Source of the DNA: Bactrocera neohumeralis
Taxonomy: Eukaryota; Arthropoda; Insecta; Diptera; Tephritidae
DNA: 64,000 nucleotides
NCBI RefSeq assembly: GCF_024586455.1
Contig: NC_065922.1
Span: 17,666,089-17,730,088, forward strand
Reading direction: 5' to 3'
Below, piece by piece: positions 35,513 through 46,865 of the stretch. Positions within the stretch are counted from its first letter, which is position 1. The number at the start of each line of letters is the position of its first letter. A model generated the notes under the pieces. The model was not told where the DNA came from, did no database searches, and saw only the letters and a list, made by a program, of their open reading frames with translations. A program made the position numbers and the translations under genes.

Positions 35513-37319
35513 ACGCTTTCTTGGTCCCAGTCTTCATAGACATGTGGCACGTGTGCGCTGTAGAGCTGGTTTGGCAGTAGTACTAAAACGACCGCAACCT
35601 GCTTCCATTGCAATGGAGATGTGGCTGTTGGCGACACAGCTCATAGAATCACTGTGCCCACCGGTGGAAATAGCCTCGACTCCCACCGACGTTTGGACTG
35701 AAATCCCAGTCCGCTACGTTCCTTTTGGGACTTCCATGTGGAGTTTTATGATTCGGGGGTCTCATCCCAAACGTTTTATACCCACCGCCAGATACCTCAT
35801 TAGCAATGGCCGTTGTATTACCCATTCACATACTTCTGAGGATGCATATAAAGCAGTCAATCAGTAGGTAATGATTGGGAAAATATGTCCGTCTTCGTGT
35901 CGTTGGGAGCCGCCTGCCTGCAATTTAATACTCTGACAGGAGTCAGCTTGAAATCATGATATTGTAAGCAGCGGCATCCGTTGCCCAGTCGACACCCGCT
36001 TGCAGAGGAATTTTTACCAACGGAGGCAGAACTAAGATTGGTGGAACTGAAGATAGCTACTATAGCACTTTAATGAGGTATTCGCTTACTCTTTTGCACG
36101 AATACATCCCGATAGCTTTGTTGTTGCTTTCACATGTAATTTTTTTTTTCAAGAGAGCCGAAGCAAGCAGAGTGCTGGCGAATCGAAGACAGCTTATGTT
36201 TTTTACTTAATGGATTTCTGTCTACATCGACGGCTTGAGTCGCAATATCGTATCTAACGGCTTTCTGTAAAATTTTTTGGAAAATCAATCTCGTAAACTA
36301 TAAAGAAAATTTCAGCGTTTTCAAGCATTTAATGCCTCAGAGAGTGTTATATATATTTTAGGTCGAGTTGGTATAAAATTTCCAGTATTTCTTAAGGCCA
36401 ATTCAAAGCACCCTAACGCTGGCTACCTGTGGCTACATCACAACTGCCACAGTTGCCACTTTGTTGTGCACTTTAAACTTTATAAATTAAACAAGCCCAA
36501 ATTAACTACGCAATCGCTATCGCACCAAAAGTTCTTTGCCAGCAGCAGCAGCCAGCAATAGCGCAAGGACATTGCTCACCACAAAGTCCACACCAACACA
36601 CATACATATATGTACATTTGCTGCACTGAAGGAATGCTTTGCTATGATTACACTACATATATGCATATATTCATATATTTAGATAAATATGCATACATGT
36701 CTGTCGTAGTAGTGTTAGTACTAGCATCAAAGCAAAGTTTGTGCTTGCGCTAGCGCTTTTCAGCCTTTGCTTTGCTGTATGTATGCATGTATGTACATAA
36801 GTATATGCGTTTATTTATTTATGATTTCCAATGCACTTTTGTTTGCATTTTACTTATAAGTATGCAAACACACACACTCACGCGCGTAAGTAAGTGTGTA
36901 TGGCATATTCCCATTTCGTCTTATCTGCCAAGTTTATGCTCTCGAATTTCGTTTGCCTTCGAAGTTAACCACAAAATTTTGCGCATTGCTGTAGTCGGAC
37001 ATGAAGTTATTTGTTGCAAGCTTTTCGCATTGCTATCACACTTGTATGGCTTTTTGTTGTAATCCCTTAATTTTATTAAAAGCAGTTTAGAAATAATATC
37101 TTTTGTAGTTAACAATGGTGAATTGAGATTTGAAGCGAGAGATGATCGATTCAACTGCATTGCTTTGGTCCTTTAATTTGCTTTTGTTTTGTTGAAATAA
37201 TGCAGTTCAGTTCGTTATCCGTTAGATAATGCATACGAGGTGCTACGATTGCGTTATGCTGATACTCATATCCCTTGCTTAAGCTGACAAGGTCGGAAAT
37301 TTTGAATGATTAGTTAAAT
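35513..37319. other. Unassigned stretch
   Basis: Between 35,513 and about 36,080 the sequence is GC-richer than its surroundings and has a 149-residue plus-strand open frame (35418-35867) that starts inside the antisense of the LINE; no motif identified. The rest is AT-rich with CA/TATGTA repeats at 36,590-36,800. Confidence 0.4.
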
Positions 37320-37830
37320 TTTGACGAATAAAAAGAGCGTCGCGTTGACATTGCTCAGATCTGCTCCAGAGGTTCATAACTTGACGTGGAAATCAGAGCT
37401 TAATCATCCCAATGGAAGGTACCGCATGAGAAGACCTGAAAAAGCGCGCCAACTTAGATCGAATGTGAGGGTTTTGCTAACAGTTTCTTCGATTCGCTAA
37501 GCGATCGGCCAGAAACGTTCGGATTTTTTGAAGAACAAAAATGGGGTTTTGCACCTTGATAATGTCCCTGCTCACGCATCTTTACCTGCGAATATTTGGT
37601 CAAAGCAGACCTGCCCACCTGTGACTTTTTTGTTCCCAAAACTGAAGAGGGCCATGAAAGGACGACACAACGTTAGAACTGAGGGGTAAAAAACTGCATC
37701 GATGGAACTCGGGTAGAAGTGCAATACTTGTATATCTGGAGTTGATGATTTTGAAGGGAAAAAATATATATTCCTGAATAAATAAACACTTTCTTAAAAA
37801 ATATAAAATTCGCGATACTTTTGAACAAAC
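37320..37830 (+). mobile_element. Mariner transposase fragment
   Basis: Plus-strand relic of the catalytic half: KARQLRSNVRVLLTV (about 37,445-37,490), IRQKRSDFLKNKNGVLHLDN (37,515-37,565, with the second catalytic D in the HHDNAPAH-type motif, here LDNVPAH), TFLFPKLKRAMKGRH (37,624-37,666), and GVDDFEGKKY at the end. Frameshifts between blocks; the N-terminal half is absent. Confidence 0.65.
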
Positions 37831-38539
37831 GTCATAATTTTGCCTTGACAACTAAACGAGTGTCTTAACTGCGCCTTCAGAATCCATTAAGGCGGACTAT
37901 TTCTTAGTTGAGGTAATAATATTTGCCTGGTAATATCTCACACATTCTTAAGGCATCGCCAAATCATTTGTTATAAATCAACAAAAGAGGTCCTTCACAC
38001 CGCTATTGTAACTTGGTGAGAGGGTTAAGTATTATATAATACCTCTACGAGATGTTTGACTCAGCTTATTTTTTCGTTTGCGTGACGTGCCTTGGTGATA
38101 TTCGAGAAATGAAGTGGAATTCCAGGTTTAAACCGAAATCATAAGGAATCGTCATTTTAATGGTGAATACTAGAAATACGCGCGGTAGATAAAACCTTTT
38201 GATAGTGCGTAAAATGTTCGAATCCAGGTCCTTTATAGTAGTAATGCTTAGATCTAATAATTCGTGGTTATTTATGAGACTTATAAACAGCGCCAGTCTT
38301 CAAAAGTTCTTCCAAATATTGTTTTGAACTGAATAATGTTTTTTGGATCCAGTTCTACTATCACTACGGTTAACTCTTATGCTCTGATTTAGTATGCATT
38401 TAGTTAGTTACTACGAATAGTTCATGTATTTTTCCGATTTAGTTCAGGTCAATACCGTACTTTAGCCCGGATCAACAGCAAATTTAGTTTTCTTAAAGTT
38501 TTTGACTTATTTTTTGATGTGTTCTAAAAAATATGGCTC
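37831..38539. other. No gene recognised
   Basis: AT-rich sequence, no motif or repeat identified. Confidence 0.4.
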
Positions 38540-39055
38540 GGAAACATCAAGTGGGCTTCTGCTCTAACCCGCAAGTTCATTAATATTCTAGCAGATCGCC
38601 AAGCGGCTTATAAGCTAGGATGGATTGGTTAGACTTTTAGTGGAAGACTCTATAAAAATCATCTGAAACTTCGCTTTTAGCAAGGTCCGTCTTTCGGTGA
38701 TTGTAGGAGTTCTTTTCGATCCGAATTCGTGAAAAAAGATTGAATATCTTAACGGTTGCCAGCATCAACTACTTGGTAGAATATGAGATAGAATCACCTC
38801 AATACTTCTTTCTCGAATGCCCCGCTTTTGCCAGATCAAGACAAAACAACTCGGATGTCATAACTTTAGACCGATGTCTAATATGATGAAATATCGAAAA
38901 TAGAAATAAAATGCTTTAGCAGATTTGCCAGGCCGTTTTAGCTAATAATTGATATAAAAGGAAGAGTTTTGGCATCATGAAGGGATGTATATAACAGTTT
39001 AAGTGTGGCGATGCGCAATGCTATGAAATATGACATTTAACCTAACCTAAGCGTT
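38540..39055 (+). mobile_element. RNase H-type LINE tail fragment
   Basis: The frame near 38,785-38,850 reads VEYEIESPQYFFLECPAFAR, the cysteine-containing tail also seen at 39,423-40,710 and 52,390-53,565. Upstream text is frameshifted. It closes with TTTAACCTAACCTAA at 39,040-39,053. Confidence 0.6.
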
Positions 39056-39198
39056 GGTCGAAAGTTGCTAGAGAACTATGCGCTCAAGTTGCGCACGCGA
39101 TGAATTAGTCACTTATGTGGTCCCTATTTCCCCTAGTTCTCCAGTTAGCTCCAGAGTAGAGTTATCAGCTTGAAATTCATAGTATCTTAGTCGCTAGC

Positions 39199-39425
39199 TT
39201 GCTTTAGAGGGGTAATACTTCCAGCTTGCAACAACCTTTGTTGAAGTACGTTTCTATTCTCACAGTTGGGTCTCTCTCTCTCTGTTGGTTTTGTTGTTGT
39301 AGCGGCAGAATTCTACCGATTTGAGAGTCCTTGACCTTATAAAACTCAGGTTCCGTGTTGATTACGTAGACCCAACTGTCGTGGGAACGGCAGACATTGC
39401 TTTAGAGGGATAATACTTCACAGCT
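39199..39425. repeat. SINE-like or MITE-like insert between direct repeats
   Basis: Two direct copies of a 28-bp segment, TTGCTTTAGAGGGGTAATAC.. at 39199-39226 and TTGCTTTAGAGGGATAATAC.. at 39397-39425, flank about 170 bp. The insert core is bounded by a perfect 12-bp inverted repeat, ACAGTTGGGTCT (39262-39273) and AGACCCAACTGT (39368-39379). It contains TTGTTGTTGTAGCGGCAGAA, a motif of a widespread fly short repeat. Confidence 0.55.
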
Positions 39426-40710
39426 ATTGTAAGACCAATTATGCTCTACGGTACAGTAGTATGGTGTACTGGCGTACGAAAATTCACCTACCGGAAGCCA
39501 ATGGAAAGGATTCAGAGGCCCGCTGCACTGTGCGCAACGGGAGCTTTAAGAACAACTCCAACGGCGGCTCTTGAACTGGTACTAAACCTGCCACTTATAT
39601 CGCTGAAAACTGCGCAGCAAAATCGGCGGAACGACTACTGGCTGTAGGAGAATTTACAGATAGAACCTTCGGGCATAGCTCGGTTTGTAATGGCGGTTAG
39701 GCAAACAGCGACTACATGATTCCTCTTTTAACTGGGAAAGAAGGTTCAAAGTAAACATAGAAAAATATGGTTGGCGTAAGCATGTTAGCTACGCGCAACA
39801 CTCTAAACATTTATACGGATGGGTCGAAAATGGTCGCTGGAGTTGGTGCGGGGTTATACCGTCCGACAGTCTTTTAAGTCACCGAACCACTGCAGTATAG
39901 TTCAAGCTGAGGTCTTTGCCTCTAATACACCTGAAGGCAATTTCAGAGTCAAGATCTACGTATTCCAAGCCAAGCAACAATCAAGGCAGTTGCCTCGTAC
40001 CGCTTAACGGCCAGAAGTGTCTAGTGAAACAGGGGAGCAGTGGAAAGTGTTGCCAGAGGTAAGCAACTTCACTTCTACTGTATGCCAGACCACAAAGACA
40101 TCGGATGCAATAAAATAGTAGATGAGATTGGCAAGAATAGTTTACGGTTAATTCCCGAAAACGTGATCAACATTGAGAAAACCATGCATTGTCTATACGA
40201 AGGTCTGGACAGAAGCATGGTAAAGAAAATCAAAACCCGATGGAACGAGCTACTTGAGTGCAAAACTGCAAAAGTCATGTGGAAAACGGTATATCAGAAG
40301 TACACAAAATTCCTATTGGAGCTCGATAAAAGAGACTGTAGGAATAGGATCGGTATACTAACTGGTAATTGTCTGGTGGCGACACACGCCCGTTAGATGG
40401 TGCTGACAGATCGAGAAGACTTCAACTGCAAGAAATGTCTAGATCAAGGCCTCAGTCAAACAACGGAGTATCTCTTGTTTACTTTTCTGGCATTGGCAAG
40501 ACTACGCTGTAAGCATCTGTGGTCCCCACGTTATGATACAATGGAGTAGGTATCGATAGTGAGGTCACAGAGTCTGTTAAAATTCGTGTCAAGCGCTGGC
40601 ATTCTAAAAGATGACTATTCCTCAAGGACCTAGTAATTTAGTTCCATCTAGTATAGCAAAGTACCAAAACTGGTCTATGCGTGACTCGTTGGTCTACCAG
40701 ACTAACCTAA
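39423..40710 (+). mobile_element. LINE fragment with RNase H domain
   Basis: The longest RNase H-type LINE remnant here. It starts in the RT C-terminus (RPIMLYGTVVWCTGVRKFTY, RIQRPAALCATGALRTTPTA), then, after frameshifts, shows RNase H signatures: LYTDGSKMVAGVGAGLY (39,811-39,860, first catalytic D), SIVQAEVFA (39,893-39,925, catalytic E) and FYCMPDHKDIG (40,070-40,104, a form of the WxPGHxxIxGN motif). The tail ETTEYLLFTFLALARLRCKH matches the cysteine-rich end at other copies but has lost cysteines. It ends in ACTAACCTAACCTA at 40,697-40,710. Several frame breaks; inactive. I-like or Jockey-like; clade not settled. Confidence 0.8.
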
Positions 40711-41200
40711 CCTACTTTTTCTCAGGCGAATTATATGATATAATACCCAACGATTACACTCCTCCCGCCGAACCGACGCGAGGGGCGTAATCCGCGGACG
40801 AGCGGAATTAGCCGAGTCATAAAAGGCAAGAGAGTTTTAAGATGCTCAGCTACAGAAACAAAAATTTCAACAGCCAAAATTACGAATTAGATTAAAGTAA
40901 GTTTATTATTTTTAAATGTTACTTGTTAAGAGTAGATAAAATAATTTTTTTAATGGTAAAGAGTGAGTCTGTTACACCATATATGCTGGAATGAGAATTG
41001 AAATCATGACATATACGGCGGAATGGTTCGTTTAACTCAAAATTTTTTCTAGAGAATTTTAAAAGTAAGGGTCTAAACTGCCTGGTAGAGCGAGCGGGAA
41101 CGTTAAAATTAATATCAGATAAGAGAGAGAATAATACCAATATTTATACCAAGGTTTGCTATCAAATATTAGTTTCGGGTAAGGATCCAGTATCGGTAAA
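40711..41200. other. Unassigned, with a GC-rich patch
   Basis: A GC-rich patch at 40,755-40,820 (CCTCCCGCCGAACCGACGCG and onward) stands out in AT-rich DNA. It could be the leader of another element. Nothing else recognised. Confidence 0.4.
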
Positions 41201-41203
41201 TAT

Positions 41204-41745
41204 TGGTTGTCAAAAAGTCTTGCGGTATTTTCGCTAGTTGGCGCTGAAAGCGCGTAGTTCTAGTTTTATTCGTCGCATCGGGTCATGCTATACCTTTTTG
41301 GAAAGCTCATTTAACGCGCTAACACGTATTTGATTGATTGTTGTTTCTTTTAAGTCGTTCGTGAGTTGTAGCGTCGCAAACATGAAGCAAAATAAAGAGA
41401 AAATACGGCATATTTTACAGTACTACTGCGATAAAGGCAAAAATGCATCTCAAGCCGCCAATAAAATTTGTGCAGTTTATGGACCCGATACAGTTTCCAT
41501 TTCCACCGCACAACGATGGTTTTAACGTTTTCGTTCTGGTGTAGAGGTGGTCGAAGATGCGCCACGCTCCGGAAGGCCTGTCGTCAAAATTGCGATAAAA
41601 TCGCTGAATTGGTTGAAAGAGACCGGCATAGTAGCAGCCATAGCATCGGTCAAGAGCTGGGCATGAGTCATCAAAAATTCATTTCAATTTCAATAAAAAA
41701 AAATTCAATAAAAATACCGCAAGACTTTTTTGACAACTCATTATT
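41204..41745 (+). mobile_element. Internally deleted mariner, copy 2
   Basis: Same deletion derivative as 28,345-28,853, in opposite orientation. The left end reads GGTTGTCAAAAAGTCTTGCG (41,206-41,225) and the right end is the inverse, ending in TGACAACTCA. The frame starting MKQNKEKIRHILQYYCDKGK (41,382) runs to STAQRWF and hits a stop at 41,523. It continues after with FRSGVEVVEDAPRSGRP, a frameshift, and NCDKIAELVERDRH..GMSHQKFISI, then joins the 3' end at the same place as copy 1. The catalytic half is missing. Confidence 0.85.
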
Positions 41746-41747
41746 TG

Positions 41748-43220
41748 AACCGAATATTAAGTAGTATGTTCGCCTTATTGGAGTGCTTAGTAACAATGCA
41801 GTATTTTGCTTAATCCTAAACTAACATTTATTATATGAGCAAATACCTCTAATTAAAGAATCATTATATAACCAAACATACACACATATACACGCACATA
41901 CTCACAAGTTTACCAATACAAACCCTTCAATGGCGATCTTTTACCCGCCACATGCATAAATTTCAATTTGCGCCAAACATATTTAAATATTAATATATAC
42001 ATAGTATGCACGATATATGAACTCAACATGCCAGGAGAATTTAAAATACATACATACATATGCACACACACACTGTCACATTTGCATGCATGCTTACCTG
42101 CCACTTTCGGCGGCAACCTTGTAACTTCCTTTATAATTAATTTATTTTTGGCTGTTGCACGTTTAATCCACACACACACATACAAACTATACGAACATAA
42201 ATATTCATAAGTATGCAGTTAAATGCCCGTGCATGTGTGTGTGTGCGTGTAAGTGTGGCTGGTAGTCGGTTGGTTTATAAGCACTTTACGCGCACAGCTT
42301 TTCTGTAAATGCTTTAAGCTCATTAAAAATGCACAGTTCAGTGGAGCATTAACTGGCCAAAAATTATGAGAAAAGGCACGATAACGTATTAATGAAAATA
42401 TGGCAACACTTTGCATATGTAAGCGTGCTTATATGTGCTATTAAGTGTGCGAGACGCTGCAGTGGCGCGCAGACAAGCGCCACAAACGGAGTTTAATACA
42501 TAATGTGGTTGCTGCTGTTGTAATTGTTGTCTTTGTTGTTATTAGTGTTGTAGCTGCCGACACTATGGTCAAAATTAGTCATGAACAATGTGCTTTAAGT
42601 AGTGGTAAATGCCCGCACACACGCACACACTCACACATGCCGCTTGTGGCGCTTAAATATGAAATTAATGACAGACAGCGGCAGCCACCAAGGCAACAAC
42701 AACAGCAATCATGTGTTATACACCTTTTTCACGCTTGCGTGTCTGCACTGCACTGCCTGGTAACTGTTAAGCATGGAAATCGTTGTGCGTTTTTCTTTTT
42801 GTTTTTGTTGTGCTAGTGCCAAGCAGTGAATGACCGGAAGTTGTTTTTGTCTTATTTGCTTTGCAAAATGTTTTGTTGTTTTGCAAAGAAATTATAATTT
42901 TGCGAAATTTCGCTTTACCATCGGTAATTTTGGGTTATTCACGGTTAAATCAATTAAATTAAATTTTCAACACCTTGAAAGCTTTTAATGACTTCCGTTG
43001 GCGTTGCACGCAAATAATTTGCAGACACCTTGCGGCACGTAGAATGGCTGCGCAGAAGAGCGCCAAGGCCTACTAAAGGTGCGTGTTTATTAAGCTAAAA
43101 ATATTTGATGGAAAAATTAAAAGTTCCAGTGAAGCAGAACGCCTTTCGTTCCTCAAAAAAGCACTGAAATATCTAAGACAAATTAGAGCCGGTATTTCTG
43201 AAATATAATAGTTAAGAACA
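41748..43220. other. No gene recognised
   Basis: AT-rich sequence with CACACA/TACATA repeats at 41,878-41,900, 42,045-42,075, 42,168-42,185 and 42,233-42,250. A 123-residue plus-strand frame (42445-42816) is low complexity and lacks motifs. Confidence 0.45.
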
Positions 43221-43224
43221 GCGC

Positions 43225-44930
43225 TCCCCGTCTTCTTCTTTTTCGCTGTTTGCCGCCAGTTGGAGATTCCAAATGTAGCCAACTCTTTCTCCAACTGGTC
43301 TTTCCAGCAGCGTGGAGATCTTCTATTTCTCTGGTTCCCCCTGCGGGTACTGCGTTGAATACTTTCAGAGCTGGCGTGTTTTCGTCCGTTCGCACAACAT
43401 GACCTATGATCTTTTAATGAATTATGTCAATGTCGTCGTATATCTCATACAGCTCATTGTTCTTTCGCAGAACCTTTCTCTCGAAAACTCGCAACATCGA
43501 CTCATCAGCTGTTGTCATCGTCCAAGCCTCTGCACCGTATAGCAGGACGGGAATAATGAGATAATTATAGTGTTTGGTTTTTGTTCGTCGAGAGAGGACT
43601 ATAGTTCTCAATTGCCTACTCAGTCCGAAGTAGCGCCTGTTGGCAAGAGCAATCCTGCGTTGGATTTCTAGTCTGATATTGTTGGTGATGTTTACGCTGG
43701 TTCCAAGATAGACGAAATTATCTACGACTTCAAAGTTATGACTGTCAACAGTGGGAGCCTAGTTGTGAGTGCGACGACTGCTTGTTTGATGGCAGGAGCT
43801 ATTCCGTCTTGCCCTCGTTCACTGCCAGACCCATTTTCTGTGCTTCCTTGTCCAGCCTGGAGAAAGCAGAACTAACGGCGCGGGTGTTGAGGCCGATGAT
43901 ATCAATATCATCGGCATACGCCAGCAGCTGCACACTCTTATAAAAGATTGCACCTCCTCGATTAAGTTCTGCATTTTGAATTATTTTCTCCAGCAGCAGG
44001 TTGAAGAAATCGCACGATAGGGAGTCTGAGACCTCGTTTGGTATCGAACGGCTCGGAGAGGTCCTTCCCGAACCTGACGGAACTTTTTGTTTTGCTCAAC
44101 GTCAGTTTACCCAACCATATTAGTTTTGCGGGGATACCAAATTCAGACATAGCGGCATAAACGCAGCTTCTATCCGTGCTGTCAAAAGCAGTTTTGAAAT
44201 CTACGAAAAGGTGAATATCTGATTGGTTGTTGATTTTCCAGGTCTAAAGCCACACTGATAAGGTCCAATCGGTTTGTTTACGGTGCGCTTTAATCTTTCA
44301 CACACTACTCTCAGTAAGTCATTATATGCAGGAGTGCAAGTCGAGTAGAAAATCGTTCGGCTGTCTATTGTGATTGCATTTTTTCAACGTCGAACTTTCT
44401 TTGCGTTTACTGGCGTGCGTTTTTTGCTGCACAGCGGCGGGAGCGTATTTTGGCTGCAACAAGATAGTGGTCCGAGTCGATGTTACGACCTTGTACGTTT
44501 GTATATCTAAAACACTGTAAATGTGTCTTCCGTCTATCACAACATGATCGATCTGGTTGGTGGCTTTTCGATTCGGAGCCAGCTTGAAAATTTTCCTATG
44601 CTGGGATCTAGTACTACAGAAAACCTTATTTCGGGCTCCGGCGAAGTCGATCAGCCTCAACCCATTTGGGGATGTTTCCTCATGGAAGCTGACTTTACTG
44701 ACTGTTGTGCCAAAGAGATCTTTCCCAAACCCAGCGCACAACCCTGTTAAAGGATGATTCGCCTTTTCACTTTATCTCATCTTCAATCGGGTGTTCTTTG
44801 GCTGAGGATACTTGGTCTCTAGGTCATGAGCTGCTTGAGCCATATGTAAAATAATCTAGTCACTTTTAAGGGATGGCACTAAGAGAATTTTCCTTACTTG
44901 CGTGAACTTCTACTCATGACTCCATCCTGC
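43225..44930 (-). mobile_element. RTE-like LINE with endonuclease and RT remnants
   Basis: The fullest copy of the RTE-like LINE. On the minus strand, from 44,930 down: a 5' leader; an endonuclease C-terminus (44,741-44,400: SPNGLRLIDFAGARNKVFCS, KATNQIDHVVIDGRHIYSVL; the NQIDHV and H residues of the APE-type nuclease are present); the RT interior (44,150-43,962: MSEFGIPAKLIWLGKLTLSK, FGKDLSEPFDTKRGL); the AYADDIDIIG region near 43,905-43,930; and the C-terminus (43,611-43,183). The leader joins straight to the middle of the endonuclease at GGGTTGTGCGCTGGGTTTGG (about 44,745), so the nuclease N-terminus is deleted, as is the RT N-terminus. Several frameshifts. Dead. Confidence 0.8.
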
Positions 44931-46325
44931 ATTTTTTTCATTTAGATACAAATAATATTCCATTTAATTGACAAAATTTAAATGGATTCATTATAAGGCA
45001 GCAAAAAGATGTTAAAAAGTATCAGTTTGACAGCAAAAAGGTTTACAAAAGCTTAATTCTAAGTGTGGCGAAAGTTGGAACAAGGTTGCCATAGAATATT
45101 TTAAAATGTGAAATATAACTATAAAAAAACAAAGTATAGAGTGCGGCTCTATGTATAATTATATTTCATTAAAATTTAAGCTGCCCTGACCAGACTCCAA
45201 CATAAGTAACCAACATCTCAATGTTGAAGCATCACATAGCATACTAACCAAAGGTATAATTAATACAAAACAAATAATGTAAATAAATAAAAAACAACCT
45301 CATGCAAAAACCACTCAGCCACAAAAGGGCGTGCTTCGTGATTTGCCTGTGTGCTTTACGCTCGCCCGACAACATGTTCCATCATTAAGAGCTTGCTTTG
45401 CGATACACACCTACCGTTAAGTGCGTTCCGTATGCTGGTGTCGGCTTAAGTGATTTGGTTGCGGTTCAGCCTCTTCGAGGAGGCTGTGATTTTGAAGGTC
45501 ACACGCGCGCTCATGCAGAAACGCACACACTTGCATGTGAGTTAATGGATGAGTACACAAGCTTGTGAGGCACTGGGTAACGCTGTGGCCTTTGCAGTTA
45601 ATATTACTTATTTATTTGTATGCACGTATGTACATATGTATGTATGTGTATGTATAAACATTTATAAAGCGTTATTATATAATGATACTTGTAAATGCAG
45701 TTAAGCCATCAATATGACCTAGAGAAGGCACATTCTTTACAGTTATACGATTTCTTCAATAAGTATGCATATGTACATACACGCATATATACAATACATA
45801 AATACATTATGTACTATGTACAATGAATGCAACTGGTTGAATTGGAATTTACTCAGGCTTTAATTTATAAAATGTTAACAAATGATTCCTGTGTGTGTGT
45901 GTGTGTCTTTGGAACTGCTGCTGCTCTCAATCGTAATAAAAATATGCGTTGGTATGTGTGTTGGTACGGCTTATGAAAATTCTTGTTTATGGTTTTCACA
46001 TTTTAAATTATAATTGCATTAATCCGAAATGCCTTTGTGGTGGAAAGCATATAACTCGTTGTTAGCCTTAATGAAAATGAGAATCGGTTAAAAGATTTAA
46101 GAAAAGCAGAATTTAATTGGCATATTTTTGGGTTGCTCTTCATTAAATTGGTATGCTTTTGTAGCTTCGCTTAATTGGCGATATTTCATGAGGCATGGAA
46201 ATTGATTATATATTCACGGCATACATAGAGATCACATTATAATATCAAACAAATTGCACAAACTAACACTGCAGATAATTATTAGGGTCAACAAAAGTGA
46301 TTGATCGGTGATATGAAGTTATCCG
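44931..46325. other. No gene recognised
   Basis: Unique-looking AT-rich sequence with TATGTA repeats at 45,620-45,655 and a GTGTGTGTGTGTGTGT run at 45,891-45,906. No gene seen. Confidence 0.45.
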
Positions 46326-46329
46326 CACA

Positions 46330-46450
46330 AAAACTTATTTTTCATCGTTCAGGCAGCTATATGCTATAGTCCGATAATGGCGCTGCTTCTGGAGGAGAAA
46401 AGTACGTGTATCTCAAAAACTGAGGGACTAGTTCGCATATACCCTATACA
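46330..46450 (+). repeat. Fragment of the CAGGGTA-type repeat
   Basis: Contains CAGGCAGCTATATGCTATAGTCCGATAATGGCG and CTCAAAAACTGAGGGACTAGTTCGCATATA in the order of 22,420-22,550. The palindromic end is missing. Confidence 0.55.
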
Positions 46451-46454
46451 GACA

Positions 46455-46862
46455 TAGAGACCAACTTCTCAAAATTGACTTGTGCCGACAAAGAAACACT
46501 TCATTTTCAATCATTATTAAATTAATGCTAGTGCTATTGTCCACACATTGATTATAATCCTCAACTCGTTTTAATTTCATTTTTGGAGCGCCATTCGCTA
46601 GATGTTCGTGCAGTATCGATCGCATATTCATAAACCTACGTCTTGGTACCAGTAATGTAGGGTCCTTAGTTTGAGTTTGCTGAATAGCCAGAAGTCACAC
46701 GGAGCTAAATCAGGCCATTACGGTAGTTGCGGCACGATACTGGTGAAAAATATGGCGAAAACTCACAAAGAATTAATGCAGTATGCGACCAAGAGTTGTC
46801 GGCCCATAATTCCGATCACTTTTTGCGAATAGCTTCGCGCGAACGACGCATAACACTCAAAT
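46455..46862 (-). mobile_element. Mariner C-terminal relic
   Basis: The minus-strand frame reads REAIRKK, ADNSWS, SHTALIL and then WPDLAPCDFWLFSKLKLRTL (about 46,665-46,725), the PYSPDLAPCDFFLF region of mariner. The family motif PYSPD is changed to LP-WPD. Truncated at the boundary with the element starting at 46,866. Confidence 0.6.
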
Positions 46863-46865
46863 ATG

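Noticed and set aside
35418..35867. 149-residue plus-strand open frame
   Set aside because: Starts in the antisense of the LINE piece and crosses into unrelated sequence; no motif supports a protein.
39041..39053. Interstitial telomere repeat
   Set aside because: Only two to three AACCT units, located at a LINE 3' end; better explained as the element's tail.
42445..42816. 123-residue plus-strand open frame
   Set aside because: Built of CA/TG and GTT repeats with strongly biased composition; no domain.
44523..44757. Plus-strand frames at 44.5-44.75 kb
   Set aside because: Shadows of the minus-strand endonuclease remnant, which has recognisable IDHVVIDGRH text.
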